Shown here one piece after another: positions 21,554-28,253 of a DNA stretch of 28,253 nt. Below the pieces are notes generated by a model. That model saw nothing but the letters and a program-made list of their open reading frames with translations. It made no database searches and was not told the origin of the DNA. Both the position numbers and the translations under genes were made by a program. Origin of the DNA: JAVZGQ01 sp039000685 (GTDB lineage Archaea; Aenigmatarchaeota; Aenigmatarchaeia; CG10238-14; SCSR01); NCBI GenBank assembly GCA_039000685.1, contig JAWBNW010000006.1:1-28253 (forward strand), written 5' to 3'. Position 1 is the stretch's first letter; each line of letters begins with the position of its first letter.

Positions 21554-23071
21554 TCAAGTATGTTTAGAAAGAAACTTGGCCAAAAAAGAAATTTCTTTTT
21601 TAAAAACAGGTGATTTTGAGGCAAAAAATTCTAAAATTTTAACATCTTCTTTAACATAAAATCTCAGTAAGATTAAAATTTCTAGGTAAATTAACCCTGC
21701 AATTATAGCTAAAGGTATTCCGGTAATGAGACTAGCAGTAAATCCTGTTGTTATGTATAAAAATAAGATGGAAACAAAAACTGCTACAAGACATTTAATC
21801 ATGTTTTTAAGCGGAAACTTGATTTTTAAGTTTTTTCTAAGATAAAAGAAGCTGAGGAGTGTTAAAAGAATTACAGTTAAAGTATAAGCTAATGCCATAC
21901 CAAACTCTGCTAAAAAAGATGCTAGTGGTATCGCTAAACAAAGAAAAAGAAGAGTTGTTAATATTACTATATTCATATTAGTTTTGGTTTTTCCTATGGC
22001 ATATAAACTTGAAAGAAAAATGTTTCCTAATCCATAAATTAAAGATCCTGTAACTAAAATTGGAAAAAGTTCAGAGGATTTTAAATATTCTGGTCTAGAG
22101 AAAATTAAAATCACGGGTTTGGAGAAAATTGTGAGAAATGCTGCTATTGGCAAAGTTAAAAACAGACTATACCTAAAAACTAATTGAATTAGATAACTTT
22201 GATTTTTTTCAGAATTTCTATCTATTGAAAGAGAAGATATAACTGGAAATAGGGCAGAATTTAAAATTGAGGGGAGGGTTGCTACTATAGAAGTTAAGAC
22301 CATTGCAATAGTAAAAATTCCAGTAGCTTCTGGGTTTTTTAAAATTGTTAACAATACGTATTGACCATTTAAGAATAATGTCCATGCCAGAAAAGATACA
22401 AAAGCCGGAAGCGCGTAATTTTTCATTATTTTTTTTATGTTTATTTTTTCTGTCGAAGAGGAAAAATAATAATAGGAAAATTTAAACCTCATAAAAGCAA
22501 TAAGCAAAAAGCCTAGCAAAAAGCCTAGCAAAGGACCCAAATACCCAAGCCCCAAAAAAATTAAAAGCATCGAAATAAAAACTTTAGTTAATTGACCAAA
22601 AAAATTGCTAATAAAATTTTGTCTCATATTTTGAAAACCATAAATGATTGAACCAAATTGATTAGAAAAAGAGACTGCAAACAAGATTGCTATTGAAATC
22701 CAAACAACTGTGATAGGAACTTTAAGTGAGGATGCTATTTGAACTGAAAATAAAATAAGAATCAATGCTATAGCTAAATTTGTTAAAATTATTATTTGAA
22801 GAGAAATTCTCATAAGAGAAACTACTTTTTTGTTTTCTTTTCTACTCAAATATTCTGGTAAAAGTTTCATAACAGATAAATTTAATCCTAATAAACTGAT
22901 TCCTGATAATACCATAGCTAAATTTGTTGTAGTGGAAACTATTCCGTATTCTTCTGGTAATAAAGTTTTTCCCGTTGTTAGCCAATAAAGAAAACTTAAA
23001 AGATTTACTACAAACCATTCTAAAAACAGATAAATTGTGTTTGAAATTAGTTTCCCTTTGTTATTCACCAT
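21554..23071 (-). CDS. Wzx-type polysaccharide flippase (MATE/MOP superfamily)
   Basis: Multi-pass membrane protein of 505 aa with roughly 12-14 hydrophobic segments, the size and pattern of O-antigen/teichoic-acid flippases that turn lipid-linked oligosaccharide across the membrane. The N-terminus has the family-like LPEEYGIVSTTTNLAMVLSGI and the GLNLSVMKLLPEYLSRKE loop. The middle contains NQFGSIIYGFQNMRQNF. A short imperfect duplication (GFLLGFLL) lies in one helix. It is 13 bp downstream of a GT4 gene and presumably part of the same transcript. It could serve either the adjacent surface-polysaccharide genes or the AglB pathway; the closer link is to the former. Confidence 0.88.
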   Translation of the reverse strand: MVNNKGKLISNTIYLFLEWFVVNLLSFLYWLTTGKTLLPEEYGIVSTTTNLAMVLSGISLLGLNLSVMKLLPEYLSRKENKKVVSLMRISLQIIILTNLAIALILILFSVQIASSLKVPITVVWISIAILFAVSFSNQFGSIIYGFQNMRQNFISNFFGQLTKVFISMLLIFLGLGYLGPLLGFLLGFLLIAFMRFKFSYYYFSSSTEKINIKKIMKNYALPAFVSFLAWTLFLNGQYVLLTILKNPEATGIFTIAMVLTSIVATLPSILNSALFPVISSLSIDRNSEKNQSYLIQLVFRYSLFLTLPIAAFLTIFSKPVILIFSRPEYLKSSELFPILVTGSLIYGLGNIFLSSLYAIGKTKTNMNIVILTTLLFLCLAIPLASFLAEFGMALAYTLTVILLTLLSFFYLRKNLKIKFPLKNMIKCLVAVFVSILFLYITTGFTASLITGIPLAIIAGLIYLEILILLRFYVKEDVKILEFFASKSPVFKKEISFLAKFLSKHT

Positions 23072-23084
23072 TTTTCCCAGCCTT

Positions 23085-24170
23085 TCAAATAATTTCTTCT
23101 ATTTCTTTTATTAAATTTTTGGAAATTGATCTCCAATCATACTTCTTCACAAGAAAAAAGTTGTTTTTAATCATCTCTTCGGTTTTAATTTGTCCTTTAA
23201 GTATCTTGGTTATAAAATATAAAAATTCTCCTTTTGTGGTAGCGGGTATGTAATGTTTGTAAGGAACTAAATCTAGACCTTCAACTGCTTTTGGAGTTGC
23301 TACTATTGGGACTTTTGCCGCCATATATTCTAATACTTTTAACCTAGATCCTGATCCATGGAAAATTGGGAGAACGGCAATATCACATTGTCTAATAACG
23401 CTAGGTATTTTCTTAAATTGTAGTTTGCCCAATGATATAACACCTTCTCCACTCAAACCTTCAGAACCCGGACCGAAAACAATTAAATTAAGATTGGAAA
23501 ATGTTTTTCTTAAACTTGGGAGCATTGATAAAATAAAATTCAATGCTTCTGAATTTGGTTTATAACTAATTAGTCCATGAAAAACTAATAAAGGCTTAAA
23601 TTTCTTTAAAAAGTATGCTTTTCTAGCATCAAAAGGTGTTGTGTCTATACTATTTGGTATAACTACTACTTTGTTTTTAGTCAACTTATTAATTATTTTT
23701 TTATCTTTTTCTGAAACAGAAAAGATTTTATCTGCAAGATTAAAAGCTATTTTTTCAAAAAAAAGTATGAGAAAAGACGCTATTTCACCTCTTTTAAATT
23801 TTTGAACAATATACTCCGTGTTGTGTGCATCTACTATTATCAATAATTTTGGTAGAAAAATACGAGAAAGTAATAGAAGGTATGATGAATATAGTGATGT
23901 AGTAGAAAAAATAACAAGGTTTATTTTGTTTTTAACACATATTTCTCTAATTTTTTTAGCCGTTTTCAACCCATCTAATATAAAGAATTTTCTATTAAAT
24001 TGGACTAAATAACGATTATGTTTCTTAGAATTAATATCACTCAACTCTATAGAAAATACATTAAACTTTCTAGAAAGCATCTTGAATAATCCATATACTC
24101 TTACGGCCGCTCCGAATTCTCTTTTGAAAAAAGGAAAGGGTGATACCAGAAGTATTTTTTTATTTTTCAT
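23085..24170 (-). CDS. Family 4 glycosyltransferase
   Basis: GT-B glycosyltransferase of 361 aa. The acceptor domain begins KILLVSPFPFFKREFGAA. The donor-binding half has LLVFHGLISYKPN, IVFGPG, then GSGSRLKVLEYMAAKVP and IVATPKAVEGL, a GT4 variant in which the second Glu of the EX7E element lies in KVLEYM and the first position is less clear. No membrane segment is evident apart from one hydrophobic stretch in the N-domain. I use the ATG at 24170; a TTG immediately before it is also in frame. A TATA-like sequence 26 nt upstream fits a leaderless message and overlaps the one of the divergent radical SAM gene. Substrate unknown. Confidence 0.87.
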   Translation of the reverse strand: MKNKKILLVSPFPFFKREFGAAVRVYGLFKMLSRKFNVFSIELSDINSKKHNRYLVQFNRKFFILDGLKTAKKIREICVKNKINLVIFSTTSLYSSYLLLLSRIFLPKLLIIVDAHNTEYIVQKFKRGEIASFLILFFEKIAFNLADKIFSVSEKDKKIINKLTKNKVVVIPNSIDTTPFDARKAYFLKKFKPLLVFHGLISYKPNSEALNFILSMLPSLRKTFSNLNLIVFGPGSEGLSGEGVISLGKLQFKKIPSVIRQCDIAVLPIFHGSGSRLKVLEYMAAKVPIVATPKAVEGLDLVPYKHYIPATTKGEFLYFITKILKGQIKTEEMIKNNFFLVKKYDWRSISKNLIKEIEEII

Positions 24171-24191
24171 CAATTGATATTAACTGCAAAT

Positions 24192-24202
24192 AAATATATA
24201 AG
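24192..24202. promoter_or_regulatory. Shared TATA element between divergent genes
   Basis: AAATATATAAG on the plus strand reads CTTATATATTT on the other. It lies about 20-26 nt from both the ATG at 24170 (minus) and the ATG at 24217 (plus) in a 46-bp gap. One near-symmetric box may direct leaderless transcription both ways. Confidence 0.4.
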
Positions 24203-24216
24203 ATAATAGTAATTTT

Positions 24217-25266
24217 ATGAAAAATGAAATCAAAAATTACAGTAAGTATATATGTAGATTCTTATTAGACAGAAATTTTTTAAAGATTTCTGAAATTAAT
24301 TTTGCTGTAACCTATAAATGTAATTCTCGGTGTAAAATGTGTAACATATGGGAAATTTATAGAAATGAAAAAAGTAAAATTAATCAAGAACTAACTCTAA
24401 AAGAAATTAAATTTGCTTTTAAAGATTTAGATGCAAACCTTAGAAGTATCACGATTACTGGGGGTGAACCATTTTTAAGAGATGATTTGAAGAAAATTTT
24501 ACATTTTTTCCATAAAAAGTTTCATTCTGCCAAAATAACTATTATCACTAATGGTATTTTGAAAGATAAAATACTTGATTTCGCTACTAGATTAAAAAAA
24601 ATTCATTACATGATATCAATAGACGGGTATGATAAAGAAAGTTATAAAAAAGTTAGAGGAGTTGATAAATTCGATGAAGTTGTAGATTTATATAATCAAT
24701 TAAAGTTAATGGGAATTGATGTAGGCATTTCATCAACAATTTCTAATTATAACTATGAAGAATTCTGGCAAATATTTAAATTTTTAAATAAAATGGGTGG
24801 TGGAGTAATGTGTTTGGAAAGTTATAGCGCTATTTACTATCATAACAAAGAGGTGAAAATTAATAAAGATATACTTATTAATAATTTCAACTCTCTGAGT
24901 AAAATATACTTAAAAAACAGGGATCTATTGAATTGGTTTTTTTATGGCAAAATGATAGATTACCTCAAAAATAATAAAAAAATGATCTTACCATGTTATG
25001 CTTTACAGAAAAGTATTTTCATAGACCCTTATGGCAATGTGTTTCCATGTATTTTTATTGGAAATGCTATTGGAAATTTAAAAACCGAAAGTTTACAAAA
25101 TATCTTATCGTCTAATAAAAGATTTAAAATAATAAGAATAATCCAAAAGAGGAAATGCCCCAACTGTTGGACTCAATGTCAAAGCATTCTTAATATAAAA
25201 GAGAATTTATGGAAAATGCCATTAGAGGCCATCAAATTGTTATACAAACAATTAGTTAGGATGTGA
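24217..25266 (+). CDS. Radical SAM protein with SPASM-type C-terminal domain
   Basis: Radical SAM enzyme of 349 aa. The cluster motif CNSRCKMC is at residues 35-42 (Cys35, 39, 42), followed by the SAM-binding TGGEPFLRDDL. The C-terminal domain has the SPASM pattern: PCYALQKSIFIDPYGNVFPC with two Cys, GNAIGNLKTESLQNI, then KCPNCWTQC with three Cys, enough for at least one auxiliary 4Fe-4S cluster. SPASM enzymes mature peptides (PqqE), activate sulfatases or modify small molecules. This one stands in a sugar cluster with no small peptide gene beside it, so a carbohydrate or lipid substrate is as likely as a peptide. Its direction is opposite to both neighbours. It is very AT-rich, like the rest of the right end. 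Confidence 0.85.
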   Translation: MKNEIKNYSKYICRFLLDRNFLKISEINFAVTYKCNSRCKMCNIWEIYRNEKSKINQELTLKEIKFAFKDLDANLRSITITGGEPFLRDDLKKILHFFHKKFHSAKITIITNGILKDKILDFATRLKKIHYMISIDGYDKESYKKVRGVDKFDEVVDLYNQLKLMGIDVGISSTISNYNYEEFWQIFKFLNKMGGGVMCLESYSAIYYHNKEVKINKDILINNFNSLSKIYLKNRDLLNWFFYGKMIDYLKNNKKMILPCYALQKSIFIDPYGNVFPCIFIGNAIGNLKTESLQNILSSNKRFKIIRIIQKRKCPNCWTQCQSILNIKENLWKMPLEAIKLLYKQLVRM

Positions 25267-25305
25267 ATTTTTATGAACCAGCGCCTTATTATATGCAATT
25301 ATTCT

Positions 25306-26424
25306 TTACCTTCTTATGCTATCTTCATAAATTATTCTCAATTTTTCATTTCTTTCTTTAATTGAAAATTTTCCTTTTTCTACAAGTCTTCTACTGTATT
25401 TTCCCATTTTTTTTCTTAAGGAAGAGTCTTCTATTAACAAAGAAAGTTTTTTTACCAATTGTTTTACTATTAATTCTTTATTTCTCTTTGAATCACCTTG
25501 TGGGTTATAAAAATATCTCTCATCATGCCATTTAATAGGGGAGTGAATTAAAAAACCGTTTTTATTATCTTCAACAATTTCCGGTACCGCAAAAATATCT
25601 GTAGCAACTATTGGCAAACCTACGGCCAAAGCATCTAACAAACACAAACCAAAAATATCATAGTAGGTAGGATAGACAAAAATATCAGTTCTTGCAAAGA
25701 ATTGAGATAACAATTTTTCTCTTGGCAGAATTTCTTTTTTATATTGGTAGAACTCTATCTCGGGAAATTTGAATTTTTCCTTTATTTCATCTGGTACATC
25801 ACACCTAAAGATTAGCTTAACATCAAATTTTCTTCTTAAAATTTCAAAAGCTTTTAAAACTTCCATTCCCCCCTTTTCTTTAAATAAACTTGAAACATAG
25901 AGTAAAGCAACAAAATTTTTGTCAGTTTTCTTTTTTCCTTTATATAGAAAAGTTGCTGGATATAAAACTTCCATTTTTTCTTTTATTATTTCATTTTTTG
26001 GAAAAGAGTTCATCATGGATTTGAAAGCAGCTTGAGACCAAGGCATTATCTTCCTGCAGTATTTTGAAGAAAGGAATTTTTCTGGAATTTTTCTATACTT
26101 TTCTTCCTTCCATTTTGGAGAAAAACTTAAAAAAGAGGATGAATAATCCACATCAATAACCCAAGGTTTCTTGTTTAAAATACAGATTCCCCTGTTTGAA
26201 TGAATAACATCGGCGTTTGTCATAATATAGTTAATCCTAGGTAGATTCAAGCTTTGGGTGATAATCCAAACAATTTTCCTCCTTATTTCATTGATTTTTG
26301 AATAATAAGTTTTTGCCCCAGGAGAAGGTTCTCCTAAGTATTCTATGCCTTTTGGTGGGAATTTAAACATTTCTGTATATAGTGGTAATTTCCCGGGAAG
26401 CAAAAAAACCATAATTTTTTGCAT
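25306..26424 (-). CDS. Family 4 glycosyltransferase with altered EX7E motif
   Basis: GT-B enzyme of about 372 aa. The donor-binding half has FVALLYVSSLFKEKGGMEVL, FVYPTYYDIFGLCLLDALA, VGLPIVATDIFAVPEIVED and NKNGFLI, all typical of GT4. The EX7E pair normally found here reads Asp-Ile-Phe-Gly-Leu-Cys-Leu-Leu-Asp, so both Glu positions are Asp. I place the start at the ATG at 26424 (MQKIMVFLLPGK), or possibly the ATG at 26412. A longer in-frame extension to 26544 would run into the divergent epimerase gene and lacks the family N-terminus. A TATA-like box 28 nt upstream of 26424 supports this. Substrate unknown. Confidence 0.85.
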   Translation of the reverse strand: MQKIMVFLLPGKLPLYTEMFKFPPKGIEYLGEPSPGAKTYYSKINEIRRKIVWIITQSLNLPRINYIMTNADVIHSNRGICILNKKPWVIDVDYSSSFLSFSPKWKEEKYRKIPEKFLSSKYCRKIMPWSQAAFKSMMNSFPKNEIIKEKMEVLYPATFLYKGKKKTDKNFVALLYVSSLFKEKGGMEVLKAFEILRRKFDVKLIFRCDVPDEIKEKFKFPEIEFYQYKKEILPREKLLSQFFARTDIFVYPTYYDIFGLCLLDALAVGLPIVATDIFAVPEIVEDNKNGFLIHSPIKWHDERYFYNPQGDSKRNKELIVKQLVKKLSLLIEDSSLRKKMGKYSRRLVEKGKFSIKERNEKLRIIYEDSIRR

Positions 26425-26447
26425 ACTTATTCTTGAAGTTTTGGAAA

Positions 26448-26456
26448 TTATATTTA
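26448..26456. promoter_or_regulatory. Putative TATA element in a 51-bp divergent gap
   Basis: TTATATTTA is about 25 nt before the epimerase ATG (26476) and about 28 nt before the GT4 ATG (26424). It could serve both directions. A GTGAT at 26466-26470 also lies 5 nt before the epimerase ATG and would be usable only if transcription begins further upstream. Confidence 0.35.
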
Positions 26457-26475
26457 TTAGTATTAGTGATAGAAA

Positions 26476-27597
26476 ATGATAATTTTCATAATAGGCACAA
26501 GATCTGAAGCAATAAAATTTTCCACTATAATCAGGGAATGTCAAAAAAGAGGATTGCCATTTAAAATTTTAAACACTGGACAACATGGACAACAAGTAAT
26601 GATAGATTGGATGAAAAAACTCGATTTACCCGAGCCGAATATAAATATGGGTGAATCGCTGAGGGAAATATGGTCAAGAAAAGGTGTGGTTGGATCAATT
26701 CAGATTTTTTCTTATTGGGTATTTACTAAGTTTCCTAAATTATTACAAATTTTCAAGAAAGAAAAACCAAAAATTGTTATTTATCAAGGCGATACTGTTT
26801 TCGTACCTTTAACTGCATTAACTGCAAGATTATCATTAAGTGGGATTTTATTGGCGCACAGAGAATCTGGAATGCGTTCCCATAACCTACTCGAACCTAT
26901 CCCAGAAGAAATTAACAGAGTTATTGCTGACAGATTTACAGACATCCATTTTTGTCCAACCCCAACTGCAGTTAAAAACTTGAAAAGAGAAAAAACCCAT
27001 GGAGAAATACACTATGTTGGAGATCCTATGGTAGAAATAGTTGAATATGTTCTCAGAAAATTCAAATTCAAAGTTAAATACAAAAATTATGTTGCTGTCA
27101 GTCTTCATAGATTCGAAAATATAAATAGCAAAAAGAAAATGAAAATGCTTGTGGAAACAATAGAGAAATGTCCTTTTAATGTTGTTTTTCCTCTTAATCT
27201 GAATACAAAAAGAAAACTAGAAAGATTTAATCTATTAAGCCGTTTAGAAACGATGGATCATATTTATCTATCAGATTCTATAACATATATGGAATGGTTA
27301 AATATAGTGAAAAATTCTGAAGCGGTACTAACAGATAGTGGTGGATTACAAGAAGAAGCATGTATACTTAAAATCCCTTGTATATTGATGAGAAATTTAA
27401 CAGAGTGGGTAGAAACAGTTGAGACTGGTGCTACTGTTTTAACGGGATTTAACCCAGAAAAAATTTTATATTATTTAGAAGATGTGAAGAAACATGGAAA
27501 ATTTTATAGAATGGTTAAAAAAGCCAAAAATCCTCTAGGTGACGGAAAAGCAAGCAAAAGAATAGTTGATGTCTTAGAAAAAAAGTTGGGGGGTTAA
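26476..27597 (+). CDS. wecB: UDP-N-acetylglucosamine 2-epimerase (WecB-like)
   Basis: Interconverts UDP-GlcNAc and UDP-ManNAc, supplying N-acetylmannosamine units for surface glycans; cytoplasmic. The GT-B-like fold is recognised by GTRSEAIK at residues 7-14 (usually GTRPEAIK), NTGQHGQQV, YQGDTVFVP with the catalytic Asp, HRESGMRS with Glu (usually HxEAGLR), PEEINRVIADRFTD with Glu and Arg, SLHRFEN with His, and LTDSGGLQEEA. The catalytic acids, Arg and His all appear retained, so it should be active, though the two signature changes leave room for a related nucleotide-sugar 2-epimerase. It is 373 aa, normal length. The asnB-like gene begins 5 bp after its stop codon, so the two are an operon. 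Confidence 0.9.
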   Translation: MIIFIIGTRSEAIKFSTIIRECQKRGLPFKILNTGQHGQQVMIDWMKKLDLPEPNINMGESLREIWSRKGVVGSIQIFSYWVFTKFPKLLQIFKKEKPKIVIYQGDTVFVPLTALTARLSLSGILLAHRESGMRSHNLLEPIPEEINRVIADRFTDIHFCPTPTAVKNLKREKTHGEIHYVGDPMVEIVEYVLRKFKFKVKYKNYVAVSLHRFENINSKKKMKMLVETIEKCPFNVVFPLNLNTKRKLERFNLLSRLETMDHIYLSDSITYMEWLNIVKNSEAVLTDSGGLQEEACILKIPCILMRNLTEWVETVETGATVLTGFNPEKILYYLEDVKKHGKFYRMVKKAKNPLGDGKASKRIVDVLEKKLGG

Positions 27598-27602
27598 TTT
27601 TT

Positions 27603-28253
27603 ATGTGTGGCATAGCAGGTTATTTTGGAATTAATAATAAACTCTTACTTAAAAAAATGCTTAAAACTTTAAAGCATCGCGGTCCCGATGATTGGGGAAT
27701 GTTCTTTGATAAAAAAATAGCTTTTGGTAATAGAAGGCTTTCCATCATAGATATAAAACTTGGTAAACAACCAATCCACAATGAAAAAAAAGACATATGG
27801 ATAGTATTTAATGGGGAAATTTACAACTTCCTTGAGTTAAGAGAAGAATTGATAAAACTTGGTCACAATTTCTACACAAAAAGTGATACAGAAACAATTG
27901 TTCATGCTTATGAAGAATGGGGTGTAAAGTGCTTAGAAAAATTAAATGGAATGTTTGCCTTTGCTATTTGGGATAAGAGAAAAAGGATATTATTTTTAGC
28001 TAGAGATAGATTTGGTATAAAACCGCTTTATTACTATTTGGGTGGGAAAAAATTCATTTTTGCTTCTGAAATAAAAGCAATTCTGCAAGATAAATCTATT
28101 CAAATAATACCAAATGAAAAATCAATTTATAAGTTTTTAGTTTACGGTTTTAATGATGATGAAGAAGAAACTTTTTTTGAAGGTATTAAAAGATTGCTGC
28201 CTGCACATTACATGATTGTAAATGAGAAAGGAATAAAAACAAATAGATATTGG
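27603..28253 (+). CDS. asnB: AsnB-type glutamine amidotransferase (5' part, runs off the window)
   Basis: 217 codons are visible of a protein that is usually 500-630 aa. The N-terminal class II glutaminase domain is complete in its motifs: nucleophile Cys2 in MCGIAGYFG, HRGPDDWG, NRRLSIID, FNGEIYNFLELR, SDTETIVHAYEEWG, GMFAFAIWD, and RDRFGIKPLYYY followed by FASEIKAIL. It releases ammonia from glutamine for the C-terminal synthetase domain, which lies beyond the window. It may make asparagine. Directly behind a nucleotide-sugar epimerase, it could instead be one of the AsnB-like enzymes that amidate uronic-acid sugars in O-antigen clusters; that is inference. A G-rich run at the end of the epimerase gene may act as Shine-Dalgarno. 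Confidence 0.93.
   Translation, partial: MCGIAGYFGINNKLLLKKMLKTLKHRGPDDWGMFFDKKIAFGNRRLSIIDIKLGKQPIHNEKKDIWIVFNGEIYNFLELREELIKLGHNFYTKSDTETIVHAYEEWGVKCLEKLNGMFAFAIWDKRKRILFLARDRFGIKPLYYYLGGKKFIFASEIKAILQDKSIQIIPNEKSIYKFLVYGFNDDEEETFFEGIKRLLPAHYMIVNEKGIKTNRYW

Noticed and set aside
22500..22535. Short tandem repeat (AGCCTAGCAAAA units)
   Set aside because: It lies within a flippase helix as GFLLGFLL and is explained by coding a repetitive hydrophobic segment; too short for a CRISPR or an element end.
26425..26544. N-terminal extension of the GT4 gene overlapping the epimerase
   Set aside because: The extra 40 codons oppose the start of the well-supported epimerase gene, contain the shared TATA region and do not resemble a GT4 N-terminus.
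1..28253. CRISPR arrays, insertion-sequence transposases, integrases, toxin-antitoxin pairs or phage genes
   Set aside because: I looked for regularly spaced repeats and typical proteins on both strands and saw none; the only repeat family is the three-copy element at the left edge.

Overview
This is a gene-dense, AT-rich stretch of archaeal chromosome. The archaeal assignment rests on an intron-bearing tRNA-Cys, a histone, RadA, a single-polypeptide RPA with a zinc finger, ribosomal proteins eS1 (S3Ae) and uS15, a stand-alone Bud32 kinase, a RecJ-like DHH protein, an AglB/STT3 oligosaccharyltransferase and TATA boxes in place of bacterial -35/-10 promoters. The class III ribonucleotide reductase (NrdD/NrdG) and two further radical SAM enzymes point to an anaerobe. 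Very short intergenic gaps, overlapping genes and low GC fit a small-genome, DPANN-like lineage. That placement is inference; there is no rRNA gene in the window to settle it.

Layout. (1) 1-1292: two convergent genes for unknown membrane-anchored proteins, enclosed by perfect 38-bp inverted repeats, with a third diverged copy of the repeat between the two genes. (2) 1293-3089: a structured non-coding stretch, then tRNA-Cys(GCA) with a 31-nt intron, followed after only 15 nt by the gene for its own synthetase, cysS. (3) 3079-5909: nrdD and nrdG on the minus strand. (4) 6019-7176: a membrane site-2 protease. (5) 7127-12637, minus strand: an information-processing block. In transcription order it holds histone, RPA, radA, bud32, a small membrane protein, rps15, a RecJ-like nuclease and rps3ae.

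(6) 12669-21484: a glycosylation block with AglB, a GT2 glycosyltransferase, a B12-binding-type radical SAM protein and a GT4 glycosyltransferase on the minus strand, then a GT-C membrane glycosyltransferase and a GlcNAc-1-phosphate transferase on the plus strand. Together these can start a polyprenyl-phosphate-linked glycan, extend it and transfer it to protein. (7) 21554-28253: a second sugar cluster with mixed gene directions. It holds a Wzx-type flippase, two GT4 enzymes, a SPASM radical SAM protein, a UDP-GlcNAc 2-epimerase homologue and the 5' part of an asnB-like amidotransferase. This looks like a surface-polysaccharide locus running off the right edge.

Gene starts fall into two groups. 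Many lead genes have a TATA box about 24-28 nt before the start codon, which predicts leaderless mRNAs. Several operon-internal genes carry a GTGAT or GGTGA Shine-Dalgarno, and these decide non-ATG starts for rps3ae and the RecJ-like gene. The most interesting items are the repeat-bounded cassette at the left edge, the tRNA-Cys/cysS dicistron whose intron can pair with the anticodon stem, and the radical SAM enzymes inside the glycan clusters.
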